DNA from: JBGTFE01 sp036403235
GTDB lineage: Bacteria > Acidobacteriota > Blastocatellia > Pyrinomonadales > Pyrinomonadaceae
Direction: 5' to 3'
Assembly (NCBI GenBank): GCA_036403235.1
Contig: DASWRI010000055.1
Coordinates: 20,060 to 84,059, forward strand
DNA: 64,000 nt
Shown here: in pieces, positions 23,596 through 31,726 of the stretch
Layout: each line of letters begins with the position of its first letter
How positions within the stretch are numbered: the stretch's first letter is position 1
The notes under the pieces: model-generated
What the model was told of the DNA's origin: nothing
The model's database searches: none
What the model saw: only the letters and a program-made list of their open reading frames with translations
Position numbers and translations under genes: made by a program

Positions 23596-24021
23596 TTACG
23601 GCTTGCGCACCGTTTTCACTTTGACGTTTGAATTTGTATCGTTGACCGTCGGCGGCACATTCCGGCTGTTGGAGAGCGGCGGCACCGTCTGCCGTTTAAG
23701 CGTGTTCGCATCGGGAATTCCCGGCGTCGGCGTCGCGCCTTTCGGAAGCGGTTTGCCCATATTCGCAGCGTCAGGTATTCCCGGCGTCGGCGTGCCGCCC
23801 TTTGGAGCATTACTGACGTTGATATTGGCCGGGTCAGGAATTCCCGGCGTCGTGTTGCCCGAAGGCGGAACCGGGCTGGTCGAAAATCCGGGCGGCAGAT
23901 TCGTCGAATTGTTGGTTATCACAATAGCATTGGCGTTCGTATTCGTCGTTGCCGCCGAGCTGCACGCGGAATTTACCGCAATCAAAGCGAGTATCAAAAT
24001 AAATAAAACGTTTTTTGACAT
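23596..24021 (-). CDS. Small lipoprotein with TPGIPD repeats
   Basis: A 141-residue protein with a lipoprotein signal: hydrophobic residues 5-18, then VNSAC at the expected lipobox position (Cys20). The mature part is Asn/Thr/Pro-rich and contains three copies of a module ending TPGIPDxAN, spaced about 21-25 residues. It is probably a disordered envelope lipoprotein. GAGG lies ahead of the ATG. I know no family. It converges on recA and shares its terminator. Confidence 0.7.
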   Translation of the reverse strand: MSKNVLFILILALIAVNSACSSAATTNTNANAIVITNNSTNLPPGFSTSPVPPSGNTTPGIPDPANINVSNAPKGGTPTPGIPDAANMGKPLPKGATPTPGIPDANTLKRQTVPPLSNSRNVPPTVNDTNSNVKVKTVRKP

Positions 24022-24345
24022 AAAAAAATAAAACCTCGTAATTTGTATTTTTGCCTTTAAAATATAGCTGTGCCGGCTTGAATGTTGCGCCTCTGGAGGA
24101 CAGCTGCGGCATCCAAACCGGCACGGGCAGGTATCAAACGGAATTCGGAAGGTATAGTAGCTGACATAGGCAGAACAGCTACTAAAATGTGATTATAGGC
24201 CTATGAACGCGAATGTCAATACCTTATTTAAATTTTCGTCTTTGTTATGGCCTAAATCCAGCTTTTTTCTCTATTGATTTGACATCAACAATCGGCTTAT
24301 TTACACTAACAAATTCGTGCTGTTGTCGAAACGAGCGCGAAAAAC
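24022..24345. other. Intergenic region before tRNA-Phe
   Basis: About 320 bases without a gene. It contains the long hairpin at 24070-24124 and an AT-rich stretch nearer the tRNA in which I could not place a confident promoter. Confidence 0.5.
24070..24124 (-). ncRNA. Candidate structured RNA or leader hairpin, unnamed
   Basis: Arms 24070-24084 and 24110-24124 pair over 15 bp (two G-T wobbles on the minus strand) around a 25-base GC-rich loop. It lies 49 bases upstream of the lipoprotein start on the minus strand, so it could be a cis-regulatory leader. I could not match it to a riboswitch class I know. A plain operator or decayed inverted repeat is also possible. Confidence 0.4.
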
Positions 24346-24431
<86 letters not shown>

Positions 24432-24433
24432 AG

Positions 24434-24460
24434 AAAAGCGCATCAAACGATGCGCTTTTT
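24434..24460 (+). terminator. Terminator after tRNA-Phe
   Basis: AAAAGCGCATC-AAAC-GATGCGCTTTT forms an 11-bp stem followed by further T residues, 13 bases after the tRNA. It lies on the E1 side of the att site, so the element supplies the tRNA terminator. Confidence 0.88.
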
Positions 24461-24466
24461 GCTTTT

Positions 24467-24488
24467 GGTGTGTCGTTGGTGTGTCAAA
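24467..24488 (+). repeat. Tandem 11-bp direct repeat, E1 left arm site
   Basis: GGTGTGTCGTT followed by GGTGTGTCAAA, 36 bases inside the left att. The last 21 bases recur exactly at 36060-36080 near the right att of E1. Position and pairing match arm-type sites bound by tyrosine-recombinase N-terminal domains. Confidence 0.65.
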
Positions 24489-24491
24489 AGG

Positions 24492-25643
24492 TTATTTCGA
24501 GCCTGTTTTACTGAAAATCATATCTTCAAGATGCTCGGTTGCCTGTTCCTGCATTGTCGGCAAAACGTGAGAATAAACATCTAAAGTTAGTGTAATTGTC
24601 GAATGTCCAAGCCTTTCACAAACAACTTTCGGATTAACATTAGCTTGCAATAAAAATGTGGCTGTCGAGTGTCGCAAATCATAAAGCCTTATCTTTTTTG
24701 TTATCTTCGCATCTTTTTTAATTCTTTGAAAAACTCTCGTAATTCGTCCCATCGTCAAAGGTGTTCCGACCTGTGAAGGAAAGATTAAATCAAAATCCTG
24801 CCAAGCAACACCAAGTTTCAATCTTTCTTTGTGTTGCCTTATTCGATGCTGTTTTAGCTCTGCAATCAAAGAAACGGGTAAAGGTATGGTTCGGCGTGAT
24901 TTCGTCGTTTTAGGCTCGCTAAACTGCCAGCTTCCGCCGTTTCTCTGCCAAACGACAACACGCTTAATTTCAACTGTGTTTCGGTCAAAAGAAAGGTCTT
25001 GCCATTTCAAACCGATTCCTTCGCTCGGACGGCAGCCGGTCGCAAGCAAAAAACTAAAAAGTGTTGCAAGCCGTTCTTTCCGTGAAGCGTCTAAAAATGT
25101 AACAGCTTCATCTTTGGTCAAAACTACCATTTCCCTTTTTATGAGTTTCGGCAATTCAACCATTTTCGCCGGATTTTTGAATAAAATATCTTGCTTGACG
25201 GCATAACCAAACGCGCTTTTCAAAACAGTATTTGTGAATCGAATAACACGCGCCGAAAGTTTCCGTGTTTCCTGCATTTCGCTGTAAAGTTCCTGCAAGT
25301 GAATAGCCTTGATATGTTCAAGTTTCTTTTTGCCTAGAGATTCCCGGACGTATCGTTTAAGAAGTTCCGAATAATCTTGATAAGTTCTATGCTGAATGCG
25401 CGGCTTAACGATTTTCAGCCAAGTATCAAGAAATTGGTCGAGCGTTTGATTTGGCGATGTGATAATTCCTTTATCTTTTTCTGATAAAAGTTCGGTTAAT
25501 TTCTTATCGGCATCTTTACGGCTTCCGCGAACGGTCGCCGACCGCGATTTTAATTTTCCCTTGTTATCGCGTGTTTGAACGCGGATAAGCCAAAGGCTTT
25601 TATTTCTTTCAATTTTCTTTTTTTCTATTATTTGCCCTCTCAT
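24492..25643 (-). CDS. Tyrosine recombinase (integrase) of E1
   Basis: A 383-residue phage-type integrase. An N-terminal arm-binding-like region (about 1-60) and a core-binding SAM-like domain (about 65-165) precede the catalytic domain. Catalytic residues are R205 (ATGCRPSEG), the Lys in EPKTTKSRRTIPL, R324 in LYDLRHS, H347 in ERLGHS and nucleophile Y357 in LDVYSHV. The first His of the HxxR box is replaced by Tyr (YDLR). It is tRNA-proximal, reading towards the att site. The integrase remnant at 46267 is a close relative. Confidence 0.94.
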   Translation of the reverse strand: MRGQIIEKKKIERNKSLWLIRVQTRDNKGKLKSRSATVRGSRKDADKKLTELLSEKDKGIITSPNQTLDQFLDTWLKIVKPRIQHRTYQDYSELLKRYVRESLGKKKLEHIKAIHLQELYSEMQETRKLSARVIRFTNTVLKSAFGYAVKQDILFKNPAKMVELPKLIKREMVVLTKDEAVTFLDASRKERLATLFSFLLATGCRPSEGIGLKWQDLSFDRNTVEIKRVVVWQRNGGSWQFSEPKTTKSRRTIPLPVSLIAELKQHRIRQHKERLKLGVAWQDFDLIFPSQVGTPLTMGRITRVFQRIKKDAKITKKIRLYDLRHSTATFLLQANVNPKVVCERLGHSTITLTLDVYSHVLPTMQEQATEHLEDMIFSKTGSK

Positions 25644-25764
25644 AAATTCCTTTTGAGTAGGACACGCCTTTTTTGATAAAATCGGCGTGTCCGTTGGTTT
25701 AGTGGATATTCCTTTCGGATATTGAGGGCTTAGGGAAATTTGCCGTTTTCCTAAGCCTTTGCCT

Positions 25765-26034
25765 TTATGCCGTCTGTTGCTGTCTTGCTAGTCCGATATG
25801 CAGACTCAAAGCAGAAACTGCGTGATAACAAACCAAGCCTTTTTCCGCGCCTCTGCAAGTGCATTCAACTGTTTTGTAGCCGTTATCTGATTTCTTGCAA
25901 ATGACTGTGTAAAAGCCGCCTTTGCTGCCGGAAACGCGATAGCGTCCGAAGTGGTCAAACTTTACGGTCGGACGAATCTTTTTAGCTTTTTCAATCGCTC
26001 TTTCAAGTTGTGTTTTGTCTTTCAAAATAAACAT
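25765..26034 (-). CDS. Small stand-alone SWIM zinc-finger protein
   Basis: An 89-residue protein ending in a SWIM motif: C58-x-C60-x8-C69-x-H71 (ECTCRGAEKGLVCYH). The first half is basic and helical (residues 8-22) followed by a short beta segment (RYRVSGSKGGFYTV). SWIM domains mediate DNA or protein binding in helicases, transposases and Shu2-type recombination factors, but here there is no partner domain. A close homologue (about 80 percent identical by eye) is at 36417 in E2. Both are divergent from an HTH gene over a conserved palindrome, implying a regulatory or excision role. Confidence 0.75.
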   Translation of the reverse strand: MFILKDKTQLERAIEKAKKIRPTVKFDHFGRYRVSGSKGGFYTVICKKSDNGYKTVECTCRGAEKGLVCYHAVSALSLHIGLARQQQTA

Positions 26035-26060
26035 TTTTTGATTTCCTTTTTGTTGAATTT

Positions 26061-26142
26061 GATTGATTAATCAATCTACATAAATATTACACTACTGTAA
26101 TAGTTTTTGCAAGCTAAGATTAACACTTGTGTAATAGTTTTT
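26061..26142. promoter_or_regulatory. Operator region between SWIM and HTH genes of E1
   Basis: A perfect 16-bp palindrome GATTGATTAATCAATC (26061-26076) is followed by two direct repeats, ACACTACTGTAATAGTTTTT (26090-26109) and ACACTTGTGTAATAGTTTTT (26124-26142, approximate ends), each with an internal TTACAC/GTGTAA-like dyad. The palindrome has a counterpart at the same place in E2. This is a plausible switch between divergent transcripts. Confidence 0.65.
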
Positions 26143-26162
26143 AGTATGATAATTTTTCTTTT

Positions 26163-26354
26163 ATGAAAGATTTATTAACAACGAGAGAAGCGGCGGAAAT
26201 ACTTAAAATTTCCGATGCTCGAATCCGCCAACTTATTTATTCGGGCAAATTGCCAGCTCAAAAAATCGGTCAAATGAATTTAATAAAAAAATCAGATTTA
26301 GAGCTTGTCAAAGACCGAAAAACAGGCAGACCGAAAAAGAAGATTAATCTTTGA
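26163..26354 (+). CDS. AlpA/excisionase-type helix-turn-helix protein
   Basis: A 63-residue MerR-like winged HTH (excisionase family, HTH_17): TTREAAEILKISDARIRQLI then SGKLPAQKIGQMNLIKKSDLE and a basic tail. Such proteins regulate integrase genes or act as recombination directionality factors in satellites and prophages. The E2 homologue is at 36815, in the same divergent position relative to the SWIM gene. The 3' end overlaps the converging gene by 11 bases. Confidence 0.82.
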   Translation: MKDLLTTREAAEILKISDARIRQLIYSGKLPAQKIGQMNLIKKSDLELVKDRKTGRPKKKINL

Positions 26355-26964
26355 AATACTCATCAAATCCTTTTTCTTTCAATACATCTCGCAAACTTCG
26401 GAACTCTTTTTCGTAAGTAAAACCTAAAATAATATTCTTAAAATTGTGTTCCTCACCTATTTTGTTTATAAAGGCTTCTGCTTCTTTTTCGTCAAAAGCA
26501 ATCTTTCGCAGTAACCAATCAGTTCTTTCATCTTCAAAGTCAAAATCAAATAATTCATTTTCTTTTGTTTTCCAAGCAGCAATGTCCAAACCGATTTCTT
26601 CAAAAAGCGAGTGAGTTGTTTTGACATTAACGCAGTAAAAATAAGCACTTAATCTTGCTGAATCGTAAAAAAAATGGTCTTCGGTTTTGCCTTCATTTGA
26701 TAGTTCTTCCCTTAAAGCAAAAGAAAACCATAACAATGCGTCTCGACAATGTTTCAAGCGCTGGACAAGCCGCACAAGTCTAAATTTAAGGATTTGTTCA
26801 GCCTGTAAAGCAAAATCCGGTTTTATCCAATCTTCGTTTGGAGTAGCAAGCATAATCGCATCCATTTCGCTTTGGTCATCGCGGTTTTCGGCGGCATCAT
26901 ACAAAATGAATCTTTCGCGCTTTGAAAGCTGGTCGTAGTTTTTTCTAAGGCTTTTGATATTCAT
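26344..26964 (-). CDS. Hypothetical acidic protein of E1
   Basis: I do not recognise this 206-residue protein. It is strongly helical and acidic in the C-terminal half (FDFDFEDERTDWLLRK, FDEKEAEAF), with no signal peptide or membrane segment. Its start overlaps the stop of the upstream zinc-binding small protein by four bases (ATGA), so the two are coupled. Location among replication and regulatory genes suggests an element-maintenance role, which is inference. Confidence 0.65.
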   Translation of the reverse strand: MNIKSLRKNYDQLSKRERFILYDAAENRDDQSEMDAIMLATPNEDWIKPDFALQAEQILKFRLVRLVQRLKHCRDALLWFSFALREELSNEGKTEDHFFYDSARLSAYFYCVNVKTTHSLFEEIGLDIAAWKTKENELFDFDFEDERTDWLLRKIAFDEKEAEAFINKIGEEHNFKNIILGFTYEKEFRSLRDVLKEKGFDEYFKD

Positions 26965-27344
26965 TTATTTTGCTTCCTTAACTTCAAAATCATTTCGACA
27001 GATTCAAGCCGTTGTTCTATTTCACCGACTTTTAATGCTTCAATAAATCCGTGTGCAATCGAAACCAGAAGCCTCCCGCGATTTATCGAATTATCCAGCC
27101 CGACAGCTTCAATCAAGGCATAATTGAGAATGATATAAACATCTTCGATTTTCCGAATCGAGGCCGGTATAAGCGTTGCATCTGCATAGTGCGGCTGTTT
27201 AGTTGCGAGTCCGCCGCTCCGCCGCGCCAAAGCTCTTTCTTTTCCCTTTGTCGCATCGTGAGTGAAGCAAACGCCGTTGCCGTTGGCATACGCCCTGCAC
27301 CTTTCGCCGTTTCTACTATTCGCGCTGCATTGTTTCTTCGACAT
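26961..27344 (-). CDS. Small protein with N-terminal zinc-knuckle-like motif
   Basis: A 127-residue protein. The first 30 residues contain C6-x9-C16-x9-C26-x2-H29 (QCSANSRNGERCRAYANGNG, then VCFTHD), a zinc-binding arrangement common in short proteins of phages and integrated elements. The rest is helical and ends in a basic amphipathic helix. Precise function unknown. It is coupled to the gene downstream by a four-base overlap. Confidence 0.65.
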   Translation of the reverse strand: MSKKQCSANSRNGERCRAYANGNGVCFTHDATKGKERALARRSGGLATKQPHYADATLIPASIRKIEDVYIILNYALIEAVGLDNSINRGRLLVSIAHGFIEALKVGEIEQRLESVEMILKLRKQNK

Positions 27345-27426
27345 AAGCGTTACTTACTAAGCCTTAACTTATTAAAGTGTCATTTCTGACACAAAATCCT
27401 TTATTGTTATTCAAGAGATTTTACTT

Positions 27427-28383
27427 TTACCAGGTCTTTGCTTTCCGGCAATCTCTGACGTTTCGACAATAGGAACTTTTAGAAAGTTTGTGTCTTGAAT
27501 CTTTATAAAAATTCTCGCCGTATTCTTTGACCGCTTCCAAAAATCCGCGTAATGAATAAGCCTTTTTCATTGGGAAAGATTCCCGCAACCTATCTAATTC
27601 TGTTTTTTCGCGCGTTAACAGCTCAAAGAAATTTAGACTTTCGAGCAGTTCGGATAAAACCAAATCTGAAACTTTTTCGGTTAAAAGCGTTCTGGCTTTG
27701 CTGTCCGGCAAACCTAATCTTTTAACGAGCGAATCAATTGCATTCTTTTCCAAATAACACTTCTCGAAACGTAGATTGCCGTCGGCACAACTGATTGCTT
27801 CATCGGTTGCGTTTTTCTCACTTAAAACGGCTTGCAGTTTCGGATAAATGCGAATCTGGCTTGTTCTACCTCTGGAAGTAAAATAAAGCGTCGAATCTTC
27901 AAAAAACTGCTTTCGCAAAAGCTTCAATTTCTTTTTCGATAACCTTTCAATCATTCGCCAAACTTCCGGCTCTGTCAGATGAATATCATTTGCAAAATGA
28001 ATCAAAGAAACTGTTGCCGTTTGCGCGTCGAACGGCAGGCCGCTTTTTTCTTCCGCGTATTCAGCCATTAATTTCAAGCCGTGATTTACTTCCGTCTGAT
28101 TTGGCAGCCGAGCATTATGTCCGAAAAGCAGTTTCGGCAAAGAAACTTGCGCTGAAAGATGCCAAAGGCCGTTCGGCGTATTTACAATGGTTAAATTCGG
28201 CAAGGTTTCCGCGCCTTTGTTGTTTAGTATCCAAGTCGGATTTTTCTTTTTTGAGAGAAATTTCCAACTATCCTTGAAATCATCACAAGGAAGAATCGGA
28301 AAATAATGTTTTGTTCCGAGCGTATCAAGCATCGAGTCCGACGTTTCCGGCTTCGGTCTGACTGTTTGAGCCGCCGTTTTCAA
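27427..28383 (-). CDS. Replication protein of the phage CRI / gene II-X type
   Basis: A 318-residue protein whose middle resembles filamentous-phage gene II/X replication proteins (Phage_CRI family). Key stretches are SLPKLLFGHNARLPNQTEV, then TVSLIHFANDIHLTEPEV, TLYFTSRGRTSQIRIYPK and LRFEKCYLEKNAID. These nick an origin and start rolling-circle replication. I do not see a textbook HUH motif, so activity is inferred from overall pattern. The start may instead be the Met at 28332; the upstream 59 bases overlap the HTH gene. It would let E1 replicate after excision. Confidence 0.6.
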   Translation of the reverse strand: MKTAAQTVRPKPETSDSMLDTLGTKHYFPILPCDDFKDSWKFLSKKKNPTWILNNKGAETLPNLTIVNTPNGLWHLSAQVSLPKLLFGHNARLPNQTEVNHGLKLMAEYAEEKSGLPFDAQTATVSLIHFANDIHLTEPEVWRMIERLSKKKLKLLRKQFFEDSTLYFTSRGRTSQIRIYPKLQAVLSEKNATDEAISCADGNLRFEKCYLEKNAIDSLVKRLGLPDSKARTLLTEKVSDLVLSELLESLNFFELLTREKTELDRLRESFPMKKAYSLRGFLEAVKEYGENFYKDSRHKLSKSSYCRNVRDCRKAKTW

Positions 28384-28537
28384 TCCAATTCAGAATTGCC
28401 GTTTCCGAATAGCGATATTGCCTTTCTCCAATTTGAATAAAAGGAATTTGCTTTTCGCGTGTCAGTTCATAAATTCGTTGCTTTGAAACGTCGAGAATTT
28501 CAGCCACCTTTTCAGCTTTCAATAATTTCGTTGTCAT
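28325..28537 (-). CDS. Second HTH_17-type DNA-binding protein of E1
   Basis: A 70-residue excisionase/MerR-like HTH: KLLKAEKVAEILDVSKQRIY, ELTREKQIPFIQIGERQYRY, SETAILNWIENGG. It overlaps and precedes the replication gene, as copy-control or initiation co-factors do in small rolling-circle replicons. It may be the recombination directionality factor instead. Confidence 0.78.
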   Translation of the reverse strand: MTTKLLKAEKVAEILDVSKQRIYELTREKQIPFIQIGERQYRYSETAILNWIENGGSNSQTEAGNVGLDA

Positions 28538-28695
28538 AACTTATCTACTCCAAAATAAAAAAATCGCTATGAAATTAAGAAAAACTTAATCGCACAACGA
28601 TAATTTATAAGAAAACTTTTTAGATGTAAGACGGAATGAAAAAAATATTGAATACCTGAATTTTTAAGGAAGATTTAAAATTATTTTGATTGTTC

Positions 28696-29685
28696 TTAAA
28701 AAGTCATCCAAATAAGAAATTCCTCAAAATCTTCATCCGTTTTAAATTCTACAGAGTCAGTAAGTTTTTTTGCTAAAGAATTGTATTTGAGTTTTCTCAT
28801 TTTAACTTTGTCAATTGAAGTAACAGCGTAATATCTAACTCCAAAATGAAAATTTATATCAATCAATATTAGCTGTATTTTCGGATTTTCATTTAATGTT
28901 TTTTGGCTAATTAAGCCTCTACTTCTTGAGAGCCAAATTTTTCTTGCTTCGGTCAAAATATCTCTAAGGTACTCATCCTTAAATTTGAGTTTCAATTTTT
29001 GCTTTACCCAATCCAAAGCTGTCTCTTTTGGGGCATCGTAAAGAGAAAAAGCAGATTTGATTAAAGTTTCTGGGATATTATATTTGATAAGGATTTCTCT
29101 TTTAGAAGACAACTCTGACTTTCCTTTTTTTATCAAAAGTTTTAAATCTTTTCGAGCATTTTTAATAACAATAAGGAAACGATTATAAAGACTAAGAAAC
29201 TGTAATTTATTAAATTCATTCCAAAAGCCTTTCTTTCCGCCGCGTTTGATTTCTTCCCTAAACGCAGTTTTCTCAAGCGTATCTAAAATAGCTTGCCGCA
29301 CTTTTTTAGGCGTTAATGAATATTTACTTAATAACTGTTTCCTGTATTTTTCATTTAAAGGAGTGTTTTTACTATCAAGAAGTGTTTGTAGAACTATAAA
29401 ATAAATAAAATCCTGAAAAGTGGTTTGCAGAAAGTAATCTATTTCAACGCAAATCTTTTCATCAAATGCCTGCCATTTATCAGGCAAATCGGAGTTCGAA
29501 TCAGATTTCTTTAAATCTTCAATTAGTTCAATAATTAATGGATATAAAAGATTTTGCTCAAAGCCTATTCTACCTTTTATTGTTTCTATTTTCTCAATCG
29601 GAAGTTTCTGCAAAAACACTTTTAAGTGATATATCAATCTTTTGCCTGTAAATTCGGATTGCCTTTCTGAATAGTCATCATCCAT
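28696..29685 (-). CDS. Hypothetical protein following the type III R-M genes
   Basis: I do not recognise this 329-residue basic, helical protein. It has no signal peptide, membrane segment or nuclease motif that I can see; the C-terminal part has beta-like segments (IQLILIDINFHFGVRYYAVT). It lies 103 bases downstream of Mod on the same strand, so it may belong to the defence operon. An accessory or regulatory role in restriction is speculation. Confidence 0.6.
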   Translation of the reverse strand: MDDDYSERQSEFTGKRLIYHLKVFLQKLPIEKIETIKGRIGFEQNLLYPLIIELIEDLKKSDSNSDLPDKWQAFDEKICVEIDYFLQTTFQDFIYFIVLQTLLDSKNTPLNEKYRKQLLSKYSLTPKKVRQAILDTLEKTAFREEIKRGGKKGFWNEFNKLQFLSLYNRFLIVIKNARKDLKLLIKKGKSELSSKREILIKYNIPETLIKSAFSLYDAPKETALDWVKQKLKLKFKDEYLRDILTEARKIWLSRSRGLISQKTLNENPKIQLILIDINFHFGVRYYAVTSIDKVKMRKLKYNSLAKKLTDSVEFKTDEDFEEFLIWMTF

Positions 29686-29788
29686 AAATTTCCTGCTATA
29701 AGATTCAAATTTGCAAAGACTTTGAAAGTTGCTTCATTTACTCATCTTTTAATATTCATAAGTCAATTGTAGAGTGGATAAACAGATA

Positions 29789-31723
29789 TTAGAGATTTAT
29801 TTCGGTTTCATCACCGGCAATATTTCGCACTTTCATTCTCAAAGGTTGTTTTTTAGAAAAAATCTTTCCGTTCCAAAAATCCTTTGTCTTTTCGCCGTTT
29901 AGAATTATAAACGAGTTTTTATCTATCTTTAGTTCGACATCTGATTTCCAAACGCCGTTACTATTTGTGCAATCGAGGCTGACAAATTCAATCAATTCCA
30001 AGCCGTTTTCCGTGATTTCCAAAGGCTTGAATTTGGTTTGTTTTTTCGGTGCTTCACCGTCGCCGGTTTCAATTTCGTCAATATTTCCTTGTTTTCCTTT
30101 TTTCTGCAAAGAGCCTTTTTGATTGTATTCGTCTATCTTCTGGCTCAAGCGGTCGGAAACAAAGCTGTTAAATTCGATTTCAAAGCCGTTTTCGACTTCG
30201 CGCAAATCGTAATCAATGACATCTTCCAAAACGACTTCATCGAGAATTTCTTTCAAATCGCGTAATTCGATTTTGTAGTTTGTTTCGTTTTTTTCGGCAA
30301 TGAATTTGTCGAGCGCGGCGCGGTCTTCGATGTCTATGTAATAAACGATGACTTTTTTAATATCTTCCGGCAAATCCGGCATTGCTTCGTTCAAGATACG
30401 ATTCATTAAAGGAACGTCGAGAACTTTGGTTGAATGGTCAAGCAGATTCGGAATATAAACGGGCATCATTCCTTCTTTTGAATCTTCAATCGCGCCTTCC
30501 CAAAATTTGTCTAGTTTGTCTTCGTTTCGCAAGCCTGTAATCAATTTTTTGAGTTTATCCATCGTTTGAATAGGATTGCGGAAAAGCGAAACGCCGTCTT
30601 TGATGTCGAGCATTGTAAAAGACGCGCCTTTTTCTTTAAGACGGTCGCGCGTTGTTAAAAGCGAATTGATGCCAACATCGGAAGTGATAAAGCGCCTTCC
30701 TAAACGATGAGCAACCACCGCAGTCGTGCCGCTTCCGCCGAATAAATCGGCTACAACCATTCCTTCGTTTGAAGATGCTTTGATGATTCTTTCGAGTAAA
30801 TTTTCGGGTTTTTGTGTTGCGTAATCAACTCTTTCGTCTGCCATTGAATTTGTTAATGTCATTCTCCAAACGTCGGCTGCTCTCTTGTAAGGATTATCTT
30901 CACTCCAAATTTGTTTTCCTTCTTCATCTCTGACACGAATCATTTTTCCGTCAACTTTCTTTCTGATTTCGCGCTTTCTATTAGGATTTTCTCTTAATTC
31001 AAAAACAGGATTTGCCGTAAAATTATCGCTCATTTTATATTGATAAAGCGTGTCGTGTTGTCTATCTAACGCTGTTCCGCCTGTTGGCATTTTGTCGTAA
31101 TACCACCAAATAATTTCATTGATAAAATTATCTTCACCGAAAACTTCATCCATTAAAATTTTTATGTAATGTCCGATGTGCCAATCAAGATGAACATAAA
31201 TGCTTCCTGTTTCACTCATTATCGAACGAATCGCCGTGAGATTTTCATACATCCAATTCAGATATTCTTCTTTGTGCCAGATGTCGCCATACATCTTTTC
31301 TTCAAAGGCTTTGTATTCTTCAATTTCGACTTCTTCGCCCGCTTCCATTCGTTCGGCAATTTCGGCTTCTTTTTCGGCTAAGGCTTCGGCTAATTTAGGA
31401 TTTCGCCGCAAATAAACTTTCCGCGCATAATCCGCGCCCGAAGCAAAAGGCGGGTCAATATAAACAAGGTCAACTTTTATATTGTTTTTCTTCAAATAAG
31501 CGCAAGCTGAAATACATTCGCCGCGCAGCAAAAGATTTTCCGAATCTTCCGCGCCGACCTTTTCTATTTCTTCCGTTTCAAAAAGCGGCAAACCGCGCTG
31601 TATTCGCTCAATCACGCGGTTATTATCACGATAACGCAAAACGCGCCGTGTTCTGGTGAAATTGTCCAAAATCGCTTGTCCGTCTATCGTTTCGGGTATG
31701 TATGGAATATATTTAACAGGCAT
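29789..31723 (-). CDS. mod: Type III restriction-modification DNA methyltransferase
   Basis: A 644-residue N6-adenine methyltransferase of the beta class. Catalytic motif IV is DLVYIDPPFASG (residues 90-93 DPPF) and comes before SAM-binding motif I, VADLFGGSGTT (near residue 325), the order expected for type III Mod subunits. A conserved VWRMTLTNSMADERVDYATQ stretch precedes motif I. The subunit provides sequence recognition and methylates one strand for self-protection. It starts three bases after the Res stop, with Res upstream; the usual order is mod then res. Confidence 0.92.
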   Translation of the reverse strand: MPVKYIPYIPETIDGQAILDNFTRTRRVLRYRDNNRVIERIQRGLPLFETEEIEKVGAEDSENLLLRGECISACAYLKKNNIKVDLVYIDPPFASGADYARKVYLRRNPKLAEALAEKEAEIAERMEAGEEVEIEEYKAFEEKMYGDIWHKEEYLNWMYENLTAIRSIMSETGSIYVHLDWHIGHYIKILMDEVFGEDNFINEIIWWYYDKMPTGGTALDRQHDTLYQYKMSDNFTANPVFELRENPNRKREIRKKVDGKMIRVRDEEGKQIWSEDNPYKRAADVWRMTLTNSMADERVDYATQKPENLLERIIKASSNEGMVVADLFGGSGTTAVVAHRLGRRFITSDVGINSLLTTRDRLKEKGASFTMLDIKDGVSLFRNPIQTMDKLKKLITGLRNEDKLDKFWEGAIEDSKEGMMPVYIPNLLDHSTKVLDVPLMNRILNEAMPDLPEDIKKVIVYYIDIEDRAALDKFIAEKNETNYKIELRDLKEILDEVVLEDVIDYDLREVENGFEIEFNSFVSDRLSQKIDEYNQKGSLQKKGKQGNIDEIETGDGEAPKKQTKFKPLEITENGLELIEFVSLDCTNSNGVWKSDVELKIDKNSFIILNGEKTKDFWNGKIFSKKQPLRMKVRNIAGDETEINL

Positions 31724-31726
31724 AAT

